The notes: a model not told the origin generated them from the sequence alone. A DNA stretch of 64,000 nt from Proteus vulgaris (GCA_901472505.1 LR590468.1:868001-932000); one strand, 5' to 3'; counted from the first letter of the stretch, positions 45,585 through 58,217 are shown. Translations and numbers: made by a program.

Positions 45585-46328
45585 TTAAGCGGTAAAACCG
45601 CCATCAACCAAATAAGAGGCTCCAGTGACAAACGAAGCCGCGTCGCTAGCTAAAAACGCAACAACGCTGGCCACTTCTTCTGGCGTGCCGAGACGCCCAA
45701 TAGGATGTAATGCCGCTAACTTTTGCTTATCTAATTCACGGCCATCCAGCAAAGGTGTATCAATATAACCGGGGCAAACCGCATTAACACGAATACCTTT
45801 ATTTGCATAATCAATGGCAAGTGTTTGTGTCAGTAACTTGACTCCACCTTTTGATGCACAATAGGCAGGAAATTCATGTTGTCCAACAAAAGAACAAATT
45901 GAACTGCAATTAACAATCGCACCTGAAAGGTGATTTTTTAGCCAATATTGAATTATTGCTCTATTAATCAAAAAGAGTCCATTTAGATTAACATCCAAAA
46001 CATCTTTCCATTTTTCATACTCTAATTTATCAGCAAGGTTATCCGTTAAAACCCCCGCATTAGCAAAAACAAAATCTATTCGTCCATATTTATTTACAAC
46101 ATAATCAATAAGTTGTTCATTTTCTTTTTCATTCGTCACATCCATTTGAACGAATTCACCGGAAAATCCTTTCTCTTTTAGGTATTTCTCTGCATTTTGT
46201 CCTCGCGCTAAATTACTACCTGTAATAACCACCGATGCACCTAAGGATAAAAATTTTTCTGCAGAAGCTAAACCAATGCCACTATTGCCACCAGTAATAA
46301 TTCCAACTTTGCCACTAAACGATATCAT
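45585..46328 (-). CDS. Short-chain dehydrogenase/reductase, substrate unknown
   Basis: 247 residues, a typical classical SDR. The NAD(P)-binding motif TGGNSGIG is at residues 12-19, NAG at 90-92, and the catalytic Asn114, Ser142/143, Tyr156 and Lys160 (YCASK) are all in place. VCPGYIDTPL and FVTGASYLVDGGF complete the fold. No residue choice I can read decides substrate; FabG-like and sugar or steroid dehydrogenases all look like this. It stands alone between tilS and accA, where E. coli has ldcC and a glyoxalase-like gene, and has its own terminator. Confidence 0.85.
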   Translation of the reverse strand: MISFSGKVGIITGGNSGIGLASAEKFLSLGASVVITGSNLARGQNAEKYLKEKGFSGEFVQMDVTNEKENEQLIDYVVNKYGRIDFVFANAGVLTDNLADKLEYEKWKDVLDVNLNGLFLINRAIIQYWLKNHLSGAIVNCSSICSFVGQHEFPAYCASKGGVKLLTQTLAIDYANKGIRVNAVCPGYIDTPLLDGRELDKQKLAALHPIGRLGTPEEVASVVAFLASDAASFVTGASYLVDGGFTA

Positions 46329-46510
46329 TAGCTTATCCTCATTAATGAATTAAATGTCCTCATAAAATAATAGATATGACTTATTATTCTTTTAGTGAAA
46401 AAGTGAATTAATATTAGTTTTGAGACCAAGTTAACACATTGATATATAATACATTATTGTTAATATCACAGATTCTAATTATTTCGGTAAAAACAGTTTT
46501 GAGAAGAAAA

Positions 46511-46546
46511 ATAAAAAAGCCCCATGTCATCAACATGAGGCTTGTC
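46511..46546 (-). terminator. accA terminator
   Basis: A stem of AAGCC(CC)ATGT type pairing with ACATGAGGCTT, with a run of T's following on the minus strand, 25 bases past accA. Confidence 0.7.
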
Positions 46547-46570
46547 AGAATTCATTCAAATATTAAGAGA

Positions 46571-47530
46571 TCAGCAGTAGCCGTATTCCATTAAACGTTG
46601 ATAACGACGATTGGTCAGCTCTTCTGAATCAAATGCATCTAATTCTTCTAAATCAGATTGAATTTGTGCTTTTAATGAGGTGGCAATTTCATCATAGTGA
46701 CGATGTGCACCACCTAAAGGCTCAGGAATAACCGTATCAATTAGCTTAAGCTCTTTTAAACGGTTTGCCGTGATCCCCATTGCTTCAGCCGCTAATGGTG
46801 CTTTATCTGCGCTTTTCCAAAGAATAGAAGCACAGCCTTCTGGTGAAATAACGGAATAGGTGCTGTATTGCAACATATTCACTTTATCGCCAACACCAAT
46901 CGCTAACGCACCACCAGAACCACCTTCGCCAATAACAGTACAAATAATTGGTACGCTAAAACGTGACATTTCACGTAAGTTACGTGCAATTGCTTCTGAT
47001 TGACCTCGCTCTTCAGCACCAACCCCCGGATAAGCTCCCGGAGTATCAATAAAGGTGATAATAGGAAGATTAAAACGTTGTGCCATTTCCATTAAACGCA
47101 GTGCTTTGCGATAACCTTCTGGTGCAGGCATGCCAAAGTTACGGCGGATCTTTTCTTTCGTTTCACGCCCTTTTTGGTGACCAATAACCATAACAGGACG
47201 GCCATCTAAACGCGCAATACCACCCACAATCGCTTTATCATCAGCATAAGCGCGATCGCCTGCTAATTCTTGGAAATCAGTAAAGATACGATGAATATAA
47301 TCTAGCGTGTAAGGTCTTAATGGATGACGTGCAAGTTGTGCAACTTGCCATGCACCAAGATCAGAAAAAATCTTACGCGTTAACTCTAGGCTTTTTTCTC
47401 TTAAGCGTGAAACTTCTTCATCGATATTAATATCAATTTTTTCATCATGTTGGCTAACTGCGGTTAGCGAATCAATTTTCGCTTCTAACTCGGCAATCGG
47501 CTGTTCAAAATCCAGAAAATTAAGACTCAT
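46571..47530 (-). CDS. accA: Acetyl-CoA carboxylase carboxyltransferase subunit alpha AccA
   Basis: 319 residues, the E. coli length. With AccD it transfers the carboxyl group from biotin to acetyl-CoA to make malonyl-CoA for fatty acid synthesis. Conserved segments are [35 protein letters not shown] and [13 protein letters not shown] (oxyanion glycines). It follows dnaE by 12 bases, the standard enteric order. Confidence 0.98.
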   Translation of the reverse strand: MSLNFLDFEQPIAELEAKIDSLTAVSQHDEKIDINIDEEVSRLREKSLELTRKIFSDLGAWQVAQLARHPLRPYTLDYIHRIFTDFQELAGDRAYADDKAIVGGIARLDGRPVMVIGHQKGRETKEKIRRNFGMPAPEGYRKALRLMEMAQRFNLPIITFIDTPGAYPGVGAEERGQSEAIARNLREMSRFSVPIICTVIGEGGSGGALAIGVGDKVNMLQYSTYSVISPEGCASILWKSADKAPLAAEAMGITANRLKELKLIDTVIPEPLGGAHRHYDEIATSLKAQIQSDLEELDAFDSEELTNRRYQRLMEYGYC

Positions 47531-47542
47531 AACATTCCTATT

Positions 47543-50500
47543 TTAGTCAAATTCTAATTCTACCTGCTCATTACCCAGCAGAGTTCGCAGATCCGTTAAA
47601 AGCATATCTGTTGGCGTTACTCGCCAAGTCGCACCAAATCGTAAACGTGCACAGGCATCATGCTTTTCAAAATAAAGATGAACCGGTATCGTGCCTGAAC
47701 GATGAGGTTCTAAAACGCCGCGAAGACGATTTAATAATTGCTCATTAATTTGCCTGTCGGATAGCGAGATAGCAAGTCCTCGTGCATATTTTTCACGGGC
47801 TTCGTTGATATCCATAAGTTCGCGGACAGTCATTTTAAGCCCACCATTGAAATCATCAAAGCTGACCTGCCCGGTAGCAATTAAAATCTTGTCTTGTTCT
47901 AATAAATGTTGGTATTTATCCAATGCATCAGAAAATAACATAATTTCTAAGCGACCTGAACGATCATCTAAAGTACAAACACCAATTCGATTTCCTCGTT
48001 TCGTCGTAAATACTTTAGAAGCAAGCACTAAGCCCGCAACTTTCACCATTTGACCACGTGGTGTCGGTACTAAATCTTTTAGACGCGTTCCCGCAGCATA
48101 TCGTTCAATTTCTTTTAAATAACGTGTAATCGGATGACCTGTTAGATATAAACCTAATGTCTCCCGCTCACCTTCTAAAACGACTTGTTCTGGCCATTTA
48201 GGTATATTGGCATAAGAACGCTCAACTTGTTCCGGCGCTTCAGCTAACACGCCAAACATGTCTGATTGCCCTATAGCTTCAGCTTTGGCATGTTGGTCTG
48301 CGGCTTTTAATGCATCTTCTAATGAAGACATCAAAGCAGCACGATGAGGCCCCTAACTTATCGAATGCGCCTGACATTATCAGTTTTTCCATCACTCGGC
48401 GATTCAATTTTTTCGTTTCTGTTCTAGCACAGAGATCAAAAATATCTTTAAAGTGACCGCCTTGCTGACGAGCTTCTACAATTGCTTCAATCGGGCCTTC
48501 ACCTACCCCTTTAATTGCACCAATACCGTAAACGATTTCACCTTCATCATTGACGTGGAAATGATATAAACCACTATTAATATCAGGAGGAAGAACTTTT
48601 AATCCCATTCTCCAACATTCATCAACCAATCCCACCACTTTTTCTGTGTTATCCATATCTGCTGTCATTACAGCAGCCATAAATTCAGCAGGATAGTGGG
48701 CTTTTAGCCATAATGTCTGATAGGAAACTAAGGCATAAGCTGCTGAGTGCGATTTATTAAATCCATAACCGGCAAATTTCTCTACCAAGTCAAAGATCTT
48801 CATTGCAAGCTCACCATCAATCCCGTTTTTGATAGCTCCTTCTTCAAACACAGAACGCTGTTTTGCCATCTCTTCAGGCTTTTTCTTACCCATTGCGCGT
48901 CGTAACATATCCGCGCCACCTAACGTATATCCAGCAAGAACCTGTGCAATTTGCATAACCTGTTCTTGATATAAGATAACGCCATAGGTAGGCTCTAGAA
49001 CAGGTTGTAAGCTCTCGTGTTGCCATTTAACATCGGGGTAAGAGATCTCTTCAACGCCATGTTTACGATCAATGAAGTTATCCACCATACCTGATTGCAA
49101 TGGGCCCGGGCGAAATAAGGCCACTAATGCAATCATATCTTCAAAGCAGTCAGGACGTAGACGTTTGATAAGATCTTTCATACCACGAGATTCCAGCTGG
49201 AATACCGCAGTAGTTTCAGAACGTTGCAACATATCAAAACTACGCTGATCCGTTAATGGGATCGCAGAGATATCAACAGGTTCAAGTGATTTTTTTGCGC
49301 GCCGAGCATTAATCATTTCTAATGCCCAGTTAATGATAGTGAGTGTTCTTAGCCCCAAAAAGTCAAATTTAACAAGACCGGCATATTCAACGTCATTTTT
49401 ATCAAATTGTGTAACTGGGTTATTTCCCTCTGCATCACAGTAAAGTGGAGCAAAATCAGTGATTTTTGTTGGCGAAATAACAACACCACCCGCATGCTTA
49501 CCTGCATTACGTGTCACCCCTTCTAATTTACGAGCCATATCAATAAGAGATTTAACCTCTTCATCGGCTTCATAAATTTCAGGTAACTGAGGTTCTGCGG
49601 CAAATGCTTTTTCTAGCGTCATCCCAGGATCAGGGGGGACAAGTTTCGAAATTCTATCAACAAAACCGTAAGGATGTCCTAAAACGCGCCCAACATCTCG
49701 AATAACCGCTTTTGCAGCCATCGTACCAAATGTAATGATCTGAGATACTGCATCACGACCATACATATCAGCAACGTGATCAATTACTCTATCGCGTTTT
49801 TCCATGCAGAAATCGACATCAAAGTCAGGCATTGAAACACGTTCTGGGTTAAGAAAACGTTCGAAAAGTAAGTCAAATTCAAGAGGGTCAAGGTCAGTAA
49901 TTTTGAGTGAATAAGCAACCAAAGAACCCGCACCAGAGCCTCGCCCAGGCCCCACAGGAACACCGTTATCTTTAGACCACTGAATAAACTCCATCACGAT
50001 AAGGAAGTAGCCAGGAAATCCCATCTGGTTGATCACTTTTAGCTCGATATCCAGACGTTCGTCGTATTCAGGGCGTCTTTTTTGCCGTTCTTCGGGATCT
50101 GGAAACAGAAAAGCTAAACGTTCTTCTAAGCCTTCTCGAGATTTTTTAACGAGGAAATCTTCAGTACTCATATCCCCTGTCGGGAATTGTGGAAGAAAGT
50201 ATTCCCCTAAACGGATTGTAACATTACAACGTTTGGCTATTTCAACGCTGTTTTCCAATGCCTCTGGTATATCAGCAAATAATTCACACATTTCTTCTTC
50301 TGTGCGCATATATTGCTGCGGACTATAATTTTTAGGTCGTTTGGGATCGGAGAGCGTAAATCCATCATGAATTGCAACACGAATTTCATGTGCATCAAAG
50401 TCATCACTATCAAGAAAACAGACGTCATTTGTTGCAACAACAGGTAAACCCTTTTCAGAAGCGAGAGTAACAGCTTTATGCAAATAACTCTCTTCATCAG

Positions 50501-51026
50501 GGCGACCTGTTCGAATAAGTTCTAAATAATAACTATCAGGAAAGTGAGTTTGGTAATACTCAAGACATTGATCAACTAAAGTGCGATTTTCACGAAGCAA
50601 GAACTTACCTACATCGCCCATTCTTCCACCCGAAAGCAACAAGAGTCCTTCTTTATAGGTTGTTAGCCACTCTTGTTTAATAATCGGCCCAGCTGCACCA
50701 TAACCGTGCTTGTATGCTTCAGAAATGAGTAAAGTAAGATTTTGATAACCCACATTATTGCGGGCAAGAATAGTAAGGTGAGCATATTCATCACCTAATA
50801 ATTCTGTTTCGAGATAAACATCAGCACCAATGATCGGTTTAATGCCAGCACTGTGTGCGGCTCCATAAAACTTCACTAACCCGCATAAGTTAGTGAAATC
50901 AGTAATCGCAAAAGCAGGCATTCCCAGGGAAGCCACTTTCTTCACAAGAGGCCCTGTTTTTGCCAATCCATCGATCATTGAATAATCGCTGTGTACCCTA
51001 AGATGGATAAAACGAGGATCTGCCAT
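47543..51026 (-). CDS. dnaE: DNA polymerase III alpha subunit DnaE (one frame break, probable sequencing error)
   Basis: 1,160 residues after repair, exactly the E. coli length. It is the replicative polymerase. Parts in order: PHP domain at the N-terminus ([15 protein letters not shown]), polymerase core with the catalytic aspartates in PDFDVDFC, the [12 protein letters not shown] segment, and the C-terminal OB and tau-binding domains ([15 protein letters not shown]). At 48350-48353 a C4 run (G4 on the coding strand) has one extra base: the raw frame leaves register after DKLG. Removing it restores [19 protein letters not shown]. dnaE is essential in E. coli, so a real break is implausible unless a second copy exists. 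Confidence 0.96.
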
Positions 51027-51047
51027 AATATTTAATTACTCTGTGGA

Positions 51048-51638
51048 TTACTTTAAATTTAATGCTCGTTTTACAGGCGCAAAACTTTTTCGATGATAGG
51101 GTGTTGCCCCTAATAAGGCCAGTTTTTCCATATGGAAAACCGTTGGATACCCTTTATGTTTAGCAAAACCATAATCAGGGTAGAGCTTATCTAACTCTTC
51201 CATTTCTCTATCACGAGTGACTTTAGCAAGAATAGACGCTGCGCTAATTTCTTGAACTAAACTATCCCCTTTTATGACTGCTTGAGAAGCCATTGGCAAT
51301 TTAGGACAGCGGTTGCCGTCAATCAAAACCATATCAGGCGTAATAGATAATCCAGCAACAGCGCGTTCCATTGCTTTCATCGTTGCCCAAAGAATATTTA
51401 ACTCATCAATTTCTTCAGGCTCCGCACGACCGATAGCCCAGCATAATGCTTTTTCTTGTATTTCGTCATACAGTGCATTACGTTTTTTTTCTGTTAATTT
51501 TTTAGAGTCTGTTAATCCTTTAATCGGGTTTGCCGGATCAAGAATAACAGCGGCCGTTACTACAGCACCAACCAGAGGTCCACGACCGACTTCATCAACT
51601 CCAGCAATAAGATTTGCTTTTGGATATACAAATTCCAT
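51048..51638 (-). CDS. rnhB: Ribonuclease HII RnhB
   Basis: 196 residues (E. coli 198). It cleaves RNA in RNA-DNA hybrids and at single ribonucleotides in DNA. The active site begins with D15-E16 in [24 protein letters not shown] and [16 protein letters not shown] supply the other acidic residues. The start ATG overlaps the lpxB stop (TAATG). Confidence 0.97.
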   Translation of the reverse strand: MEFVYPKANLIAGVDEVGRGPLVGAVVTAAVILDPANPIKGLTDSKKLTEKKRNALYDEIQEKALCWAIGRAEPEEIDELNILWATMKAMERAVAGLSITPDMVLIDGNRCPKLPMASQAVIKGDSLVQEISAASILAKVTRDREMEELDKLYPDYGFAKHKGYPTVFHMEKLALLGATPYHRKSFAPVKRALNLK

Positions 51639-52810
51639 TATTTCTCTGCCAATTCTAATACTGCATTTGCTGCTTGCTCATCCGCATGACAACGAATAGC
51701 ACTATGAAGTTGTAAAAATATCTCTTTTAGTTGATGTACTTTTTCTTCATCCGTTAAAAGAGGTAAAAGCTGTTCCGACAATGCCCTTGGCGTACACTCT
51801 TCTTGTAATAGCTCTTTGATTATTTCTCGACCTGCTAATAAATTAGGTAACGAAACATAAGGTGTTTTCACTAACCTTTTTGCTAACCAAAAAGTAAAGG
51901 GTTTCATACGATATCCAACAACCATAGGGCACTTCGTCAGCATACATTCTAGTGCTGCTGTACCTGATGCTAATAAGGTTGCATCACTTGCTGTCATCGC
52001 TTCTCGAGCTTGTCCATCAAGCAACTGAATGTCGAGTTCAGGTGCAATATCTTGATGGATCTGCTCAAATTGAATACGTCGTTTAGCATTTACCAACGGC
52101 ACAACAATATGAAGCATTGGTATTTGTTGTTTTAGTAACTGTGCTGTTTTTATAAAATCTGCACTCAACATTTCAACTTCTGCATGACGACTACCAGGAA
52201 GGAGGGCTAAACAAGAGACATCTTCAGGTATTCCTAAATGTTTACGAGCAGCTTTTTTATCTGGATTTAAGGCGATTGCATCTGCCATTGTATGTCCAAT
52301 AAAACGGCAAGGAACCTGATATTTATCGTAAAACGCTTTTTCAAAAGGCAGGAATGCTAAAACTAAATCCGTCGCTTTGCCAATTTTGAAAACCCGTTTT
52401 TGACGCCAAGCCCATACCGATGGACTGACATAGTGAATCGTTTTGATCCCTTTTTGCTTTAAACGGCCTTCAAGGGTGATATTAAAATCAGGCGCATCAA
52501 TTCCCACAAAAACATCCGGCTTTAATGCTGAAAATCGTTGAGTGAGATCTTTTCTGATCTTTAATAATCTAGGTAAACGTTCAAGAACTTCAACGATCCC
52601 CATAACGGCAAGCTCTTCCATCTCATACCAAGCTTCACAACCTTCAGCTTGCATAAGAGGGCCAGCAACACCGACAAAACGGACATTGGGATGCATTTGT
52701 TTTAGAGCGCGGATTAATCCCGCGCCCAAGATATCACCGGACGTTTCACCAGCGACTAAGCCGATGACTAACGGACGCTGAACAGTAGATAATTGGCCTG
52801 ACAAGGTCAT
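51638..52810 (-). CDS. lpxB: Lipid-A-disaccharide synthase LpxB
   Basis: 390 residues (E. coli 382). It joins UDP-diacylglucosamine and lipid X into the lipid A disaccharide at the inner membrane. The GT19 family shows [40 protein letters not shown] and [12 protein letters not shown]. It lies 6 bases after lpxA and is coupled to rnhB. Confidence 0.97.
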   Translation of the reverse strand: MTLSGQLSTVQRPLVIGLVAGETSGDILGAGLIRALKQMHPNVRFVGVAGPLMQAEGCEAWYEMEELAVMGIVEVLERLPRLLKIRKDLTQRFSALKPDVFVGIDAPDFNITLEGRLKQKGIKTIHYVSPSVWAWRQKRVFKIGKATDLVLAFLPFEKAFYDKYQVPCRFIGHTMADAIALNPDKKAARKHLGIPEDVSCLALLPGSRHAEVEMLSADFIKTAQLLKQQIPMLHIVVPLVNAKRRIQFEQIHQDIAPELDIQLLDGQAREAMTASDATLLASGTAALECMLTKCPMVVGYRMKPFTFWLAKRLVKTPYVSLPNLLAGREIIKELLQEECTPRALSEQLLPLLTDEEKVHQLKEIFLQLHSAIRCHADEQAANAVLELAEK

Positions 52811-52816
52811 ATCCTA

Positions 52817-53620
52817 TTAGCGAATGATGCCACGGTTAGATTTTGCTGAGTTTTCCAGAAAATCACTGAACAATTTAACATGCGGATTATTATTATCTGC
52901 AACCAATTGTCCAATTTCTTCGCGTGCTTCTTCCAGTGTTTTACCATTACGATAAAGGACTTTATAAGCATTACGAATAGCATGAAGATCTTCTTTAGCA
53001 AAACCTCGGCGTTTTAATCCTTCAATATTCAGCCCATAAGGGGTTGCGTGGTTTCCTTGTGCGATAACAAAAGGAGGTACATCTTGTGCCACACCTGAAC
53101 ATCCGCCCACCATAACGTGAGAGCCAATTTGACAAAACTGATGAACCGCACTCATACCACCGATAATCACAAAATCACCTAAAGTGACATGACCACCAAG
53201 TGTTCCATTATTGGCAATAATGCAACGATCACCAATAATACAATCATGCGCAACATGTGTATTAATCATCAGTAAGTTGTCATTACCAATTTTTGTGATA
53301 TTACCACCCTGAGCTGTTCCACGATGGATAGTCACACTTTCACGAATAAGGTTGCGATCACCAATAATGACTTGTGTGGGTTCACCACGATATTTCAGAT
53401 CTTGATTAACTTCACCAATAGAAGCAAATTGGTAAATCTGATTTTCTCGACCAATACGCGTATGTCCATTGATAACAACGTGAGATTTGATATCAGTACC
53501 TTCACCGATTTCCACGTTTGCACCAATAACGCAAAAAGGGCCAATGCGAACATTAGCTCCAATTACCGCACCCTCTTCAATAATTGAGGAAGGGTGAATG
53601 ACTGCGGATTTATCTATCAT
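52817..53620 (-). CDS. lpxA: UDP-N-acetylglucosamine acyltransferase LpxA
   Basis: 267 residues (E. coli 262). It performs the first acylation in lipid A synthesis. A left-handed beta-helix of hexapeptide repeats fills residues 5-190, and the catalytic His125 lies in NTHVAHDC with H122 nearby. The helical C-terminus ([17 protein letters not shown]) is complete. It is 3 bases after fabZ. Confidence 0.98.
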   Translation of the reverse strand: MIDKSAVIHPSSIIEEGAVIGANVRIGPFCVIGANVEIGEGTDIKSHVVINGHTRIGRENQIYQFASIGEVNQDLKYRGEPTQVIIGDRNLIRESVTIHRGTAQGGNITKIGNDNLLMINTHVAHDCIIGDRCIIANNGTLGGHVTLGDFVIIGGMSAVHQFCQIGSHVMVGGCSGVAQDVPPFVIAQGNHATPYGLNIEGLKRRGFAKEDLHAIRNAYKVLYRNGKTLEEAREEIGQLVADNNNPHVKLFSDFLENSAKSNRGIIR

Positions 53621-53623
53621 AGG

Positions 53624-54076
53624 CTAGACCTCACGGCGGCGAGCACACATCATTTCAGCTTCGCAGGCAATTTCCCCATCAACTTTAGCGACACCTTTAA
53701 AGCGAGCAACACCGCGGCGTTCTTTAATGAATTCTACCTCTAGGATCATTTGATCCCCAGGTAAGACAGGACGTTTAAAGCGAGCACCATCAATAGCAGC
53801 AAAATAGTAAAGCTCACCAGGTTCCAGCTTTCCTACACTTTTGAACGCTAAAATACCCGTTGCTTGTGCCATGGCTTCTAGGATCAATACGCCTGGGAAA
53901 ATAGGTTTTCCTGGGAAGTGACCTTGAAAGAAAGGCTCATTAAAAGATACATTTTTTACTGCTCTTAGAAATTTCTTTTCTTCAAAATCAAGGACACGAT
54001 CAACCAATAAGAATGGGTAACGGTGTGGAAGTAAATCTAAAATTTCTTCGATTTGCAGAGTATGATTCTCACTCAT
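53624..54076 (-). CDS. fabZ: 3-hydroxyacyl-ACP dehydratase FabZ
   Basis: 150 residues (E. coli 151). A hot-dog-fold dehydratase of fatty acid elongation that also sets the hydroxyacyl pool used by LpxA and LpxD. The catalytic residues are His53 ([10 protein letters not shown]) and Glu67 (VLILEAMAQ). [13 protein letters not shown] is the conserved opening. It lies between lpxD and lpxA, with 124 intergenic bases on the lpxD side. Confidence 0.98.
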   Translation of the reverse strand: MSENHTLQIEEILDLLPHRYPFLLVDRVLDFEEKKFLRAVKNVSFNEPFFQGHFPGKPIFPGVLILEAMAQATGILAFKSVGKLEPGELYYFAAIDGARFKRPVLPGDQMILEVEFIKERRGVARFKGVAKVDGEIACEAEMMCARRREV

Positions 54077-54124
54077 TGCAATACTCTTCCTGTCTAATAA
54101 AACTGCGTCTAATTAATAATGACA

Positions 54125-54166
54125 CGACCTGCTGTGACTCAAAAAAGTGAGTTAACCCGCAGGTCG
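54125..54166. repeat. Long inverted repeat between lpxD and fabZ
   Basis: CGACCTGC pairs with GCAGGTCG, and inside it TGACTCA with TGAGTTA, around AAAAAG. The hairpin is about 15 bp with small mismatches. There is no T-run on the minus strand, so it is unlikely to stop transcription; a stabilising or processing role within the operon mRNA is possible. Confidence 0.6.
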
Positions 54167-54200
54167 CAAAATAGGTAACAACCGTCAATGACGTATTTTG

Positions 54201-55229
54201 TTACTTGTCGCTACTTTCTACTTGACGTTCAAGCGACTTAAGTCTTTTTTGCATTTCATCAATTCGCAACACTAGTGCTGCGGTTTTACGCCATGCTTTA
54301 TTCGGTTGTAGCGGGATACCTGAAGAATAAACCCCTGGTTCAGTAATAGGACGCATTACCATCCCCATTCCTGTTACCGTGACTTTATCACAGATTTCCA
54401 TGTGACCATTGATAACACTTGCTCCACCAATCATACAATAGCGCCCTATTTTCAGGCTACCCGCCATGATGACGCCCCCCGCAACAGCGGTGTTGTCACC
54501 AATAATGACGTTATGTGCGATTTGACACTGGTTATCAATGATAACACCATTACCGATAACTGTGTTATCTAATGCGCCTCGGTCAATCGTCGTACATGCA
54601 CCAATTTCCACACGATCACCAATGACGACAGAACCTAATTGTGGAATTTTGATCCAATTACCACGTTCATTAGCATACCCAAAACCATCAGAGCCAATCA
54701 CTGTTCCTGATTGAATTAAGCAATCTTTACCAATAATAACTTCATGATATATCGATACATTTGCCCATAAACGGCTATTATCACCGATGTGTGCTTTTTT
54801 ACCAACAAAACATCCTGCACCGATCACAACATTGTCACCAAGGACAACATCGGATTCGATAACGGCATTTGCCCCCACTGACACATTTTTTCCTAATTTA
54901 GCATCAGGAGAAATCACAGCGCTTGGATGAATATCTTGTGCGGGTTGTGGGGTTGTATCCATAATCTGCGCCATTTGAGCATAGGCAAGATACGGATTTT
55001 TTACCACAAGGGCAGCAACGGGACAAAACGGAAGATCAGCTTCTGTTAATACAACGGCAGCTGCTTGGCATTCAGTTAATTTCTCACGATAACGACTATC
55101 AGAAAGAAATGTAATTTGTTCGCTATTTGCTAGGCTCATTGAAGCAAGACCGGCGATAGTGATATCACCATCGCCGTGTAACTGTGCATTCAATTGCTGA
55201 GCAAGATCAGCTAATCGAATTGAAAACAT
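54201..55229 (-). CDS. lpxD: UDP-3-O-(3-hydroxymyristoyl)glucosamine N-acyltransferase LpxD
   Basis: 342 residues (E. coli 341). It adds the N-linked hydroxyacyl chain in lipid A synthesis. The N-terminal uridine-binding domain holds [14 protein letters not shown] hexapeptide-repeat beta-helix runs from about residue 100 to 300, with the catalytic histidine in QIAHNVIIG. The C-terminal helix ends QVESSDK. It begins 3 bases after skp stops. Confidence 0.98.
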   Translation of the reverse strand: MFSIRLADLAQQLNAQLHGDGDITIAGLASMSLANSEQITFLSDSRYREKLTECQAAAVVLTEADLPFCPVAALVVKNPYLAYAQMAQIMDTTPQPAQDIHPSAVISPDAKLGKNVSVGANAVIESDVVLGDNVVIGAGCFVGKKAHIGDNSRLWANVSIYHEVIIGKDCLIQSGTVIGSDGFGYANERGNWIKIPQLGSVVIGDRVEIGACTTIDRGALDNTVIGNGVIIDNQCQIAHNVIIGDNTAVAGGVIMAGSLKIGRYCMIGGASVINGHMEICDKVTVTGMGMVMRPITEPGVYSSGIPLQPNKAWRKTAALVLRIDEMQKRLKSLERQVESSDK

Positions 55230-55232
55230 CTA

Positions 55233-55730
55233 TTATTTAACCTGTTTTTGAACCTGAGCAGTAATATCTTTACCGTCTGCGAAATAAGGTACGGTGTTAG
55301 CATCTAAAATCACATCATAACCTTCTTTCTTCGCTACTGCGTCAACGGCATCTAATACACGTTTCATGATTTTATTACGTTCTTCAGCTTGACGACGACT
55401 AAAGTCTTGCTCAAAAGCTTGTGCTTTTTGTGCATATGCTTCACGTTTAGCAACCAGATCTTTCTCTGTATTTGCACGTTGTGTTGCATTCATGGTTGGT
55501 GCATCTTTTTGATATTTTTCAACAGCAGTCTGCAATGCTTTACCCAAGTTTTGCAATTCAGTATCACGTGATTTGAATTCATTTTCCAATTGTTTCTCTA
55601 CCGCATCGCGGTTAGGAATTTGTTGGAGAACTTGACCGATGTTCACAACACCCACTTTATCTGCGGCTTGAACACCTGCTGACATGGTCAATGCCATTCC
55701 TAGGGCAGCGGCACATAACAATTTTTTCAC
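55233..55730 (-). CDS. skp: Periplasmic chaperone Skp
   Basis: 165 residues from a GTG at 55730 (E. coli 161). AAGGAG lies 8 bases upstream and the GTG start gives VKKLLCAAALGMALTMSAGVQA, a clean signal peptide cleaved after AQA-type residues. A longer in-frame option would place seven odd residues ahead of the lysines. The mature protein is the long coiled-coil OmpH/Skp type (AVEKQLENEFKSRDTELQ). It escorts unfolded outer-membrane proteins to BamA, encoded just upstream. Confidence 0.94.
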   Translation of the reverse strand: MKKLLCAAALGMALTMSAGVQAADKVGVVNIGQVLQQIPNRDAVEKQLENEFKSRDTELQNLGKALQTAVEKYQKDAPTMNATQRANTEKDLVAKREAYAQKAQAFEQDFSRRQAEERNKIMKRVLDAVDAVAKKEGYDVILDANTVPYFADGKDITAQVQKQVK

Positions 55731-55822
55731 GATTAAACTCCTTAAAACCAAAAATAATTTTTTGTCAGAAATCGGATGCCTTTTTCAGCATAGTGAATCA
55801 GGCATCAACCTTACTTACATCG

Positions 55823-58217
55823 CTACCACGTTCTACCAATATTAAACTGGAATTGCTCTGATTTATCCCCTTCGTAATCTTTTATTGGCTTAGCATAAGA
55901 GAATACTAACGGGCCTAAAGGGGATAACCATTGTAACGCAACACCGGTCGAAACACGTATATCACTTGCACGACTATAATCTGGCATACCTGCAGTCCAA
56001 GTAGAGTTTGTACTACTCCAATTGGTATCCCACACTGTACCCGCATCAACAAACACCGACGTTCTGACTGAAGAGGAATATTTATCATCCACAAATGGGG
56101 TTGGTGTAATCAGCTCGAAACTTGCCACAGCCATAGCATTACCACCAATTGCGTCACTCGATGGTTCACCTGGTTTTGGCTTACCATTTTCACCAAGATA
56201 AATGGCTTTAGGCCCGATATTATTTGAACGGAAACCACGAACGGTGCCAGCCCCCCCCCGCATAGAAGTTTTCATAGAATGGTAATTCTTTACCACCTAA
56301 ACCATCCCCATAGCCTAAACGACCTTTAAACAGGGTTACCCAAGACTCTTTTTCATCAATTGGGTAGTACGCCATACCGTCCCAAGTTACTTTGTAGTAC
56401 TTGTTATCAGAGCCAGGTACAGTCACACGCCCACTTAAGTTACTTCTCACACCTGATGTTGGGAAGAAGCCTTTGTTTAAATTATTAAAAGTCCACCCCA
56501 GACTAACCGTATAGTCATCGGCACTAAAAGATTCGCGATCTTTAAAATTAGGATGTTCACCCATACTTTCAAGATAACGCCACATAGCAACCTGAGGTTC
56601 CATACGTGACAAACCATTATGAGTATAGCCTAAGCCAAGGCGGGCTGAGTTATATTCATTAATTGGGAAACCTAATGTACCATCTACACCATATGATTTA
56701 TTGGTATAACCTGATAAATCAGCGTCATTTGCACGGAAGTCGTTATAGAAAATACGACCACCTAAGCTTACACCATTAACAGTAAAGTATGGATCAGTAA
56801 CAGATAATTCTGCATAAGTTGAGTAGTCATTTTTACTCGCATTAATCGCAACTGCGTTACCTGTACCTAACCAGTTATCTTGAGTAACACCCACTTGGAA
56901 GCTCACGCCACTTTCAGTACCGAAACCGACACCAAAGTTAAGAGAACCTGTGTTACGCTCTTTTACGCGATAAACAATATCTACCTGATCAGGCGACCCC
57001 GGAATACGTTGCGTTTCAGTTTCAACTGTTTCGAAATAACCTAAACGATTTAAACGCTCTTTACCTTGTTCAACTAAATCGCTACCTAACCACGCACCTT
57101 CCATTTGACGCATTTCACGACGTAAAACAGAGTCTTTAGTGATATCATTACCTGCAAATCGTACTTGGCGAACATAGAAACGGTTTCCTGCATCGACATT
57201 TACATGCAGTTTAACAGTTTTATTTTCATCATTAATTTCAGGGTTTGTCATTACGCGAGGATAAGCATATCCATAACGACCTAACAGATTTTTAATATCA
57301 TTTTCTGTTTTGGTGACTTGCGCGCCATTATAAAGAGAGCCTGGTGCAATTTGGATAAGATCTTCAATCTCTTTGGTATAGCCAGCCGTATTACCATTGA
57401 TCTCGGTATTTTCTACCGTGTATTTATCACCTTCTTTCAGGTTAATGGTAATGTAAATCCCTTTTTTGTCTGGCGTTAAGCTGACATTCGTTGATTCAAT
57501 ATCAAAACGGGCATAACCACGATCGAGATAGAAACTTCTTAATGTTTCTAGGTCACCTGCCAATTTTTGTTTTTGATATTTCTCATCAGCGGCTAAGTTC
57601 CACCAAGGCACATCATCACGTAATTGGAAGCGGTTAACGAGCTCAGCAGTAGAAAACGCTTTATTACCAACAATGTTGATTTGCTGAATTGTTGCTGATA
57701 CACCTTCTGCAAACACAAGTTTTAAGTCAACACGGTTGCGGGGAAGAGGCGTAACAACCACTTTTACAGTTGCATTATATTTACCAACACTATAGTAGAA
57801 ATCTTCAAGCCCTTTCTCGATATTCGCTAGCATTGTACGGTCGAGCGTCTCGCCAATACGAATATTAGAAGCCTCAAGATTCTGCTTTAGCATATCTTCT
57901 TTGATTGCTTTGTTACCAGAGAAAGTAATGCTGGCAATAGTTGGACGCTCTTTTACTTGAACAATCAGTGTACTTCCATCACGCAGAACACGAACATCAT
58001 CAAAGTTTCCTGTCGCAAATAACGAACGGATAGTTCGACTGATATCATCATTGCTAACCGAGTCTCCAACCCGGACTGGCATGTTCAGTAATGCTGCACC
58101 AACGGCGACGCGTTGAAGACCTTCGAATTGAATGTCCTGAACTACGAATCCGTCTGAACCGTATGCAGTGGCGCTGCCCAGCAGCAGCGACGCTATAAGC
58201 AACTTTTTCATCGCCAT
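55823..58217 (-). CDS. bamA: Outer-membrane protein assembly factor BamA (one frame break, probable sequencing error)
   Basis: About 797 residues after repair (E. coli 810). It inserts beta-barrel proteins into the outer membrane. The start at 58217 gives [20 protein letters not shown], nearly the E. coli signal. Five POTRA domains (about residues 20-420) precede the 16-strand barrel. A run of nine C's (56251-56259) should be eight: the raw frame derails after FYAGG, and repair gives [12 protein letters not shown], the conserved lid-loop motif VRGF. The C-terminus ends FQFNIGRTW with the terminal aromatic BAM signal. The gene is essential in E. coli, so a true break is implausible. Confidence 0.95.

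Noticed and set aside
47543..51026. Two separate genes, or programmed frameshifting, in dnaE
   Set aside because: The break is one extra base in a G4 run, and DnaE is a single polypeptide of the same total length in E. coli. No known slippery-site arrangement is visible.
55823..58217. A naturally split BamA
   Set aside because: The nine-C run is an error-prone context, and one base less restores the invariant VRGF region in the barrel.
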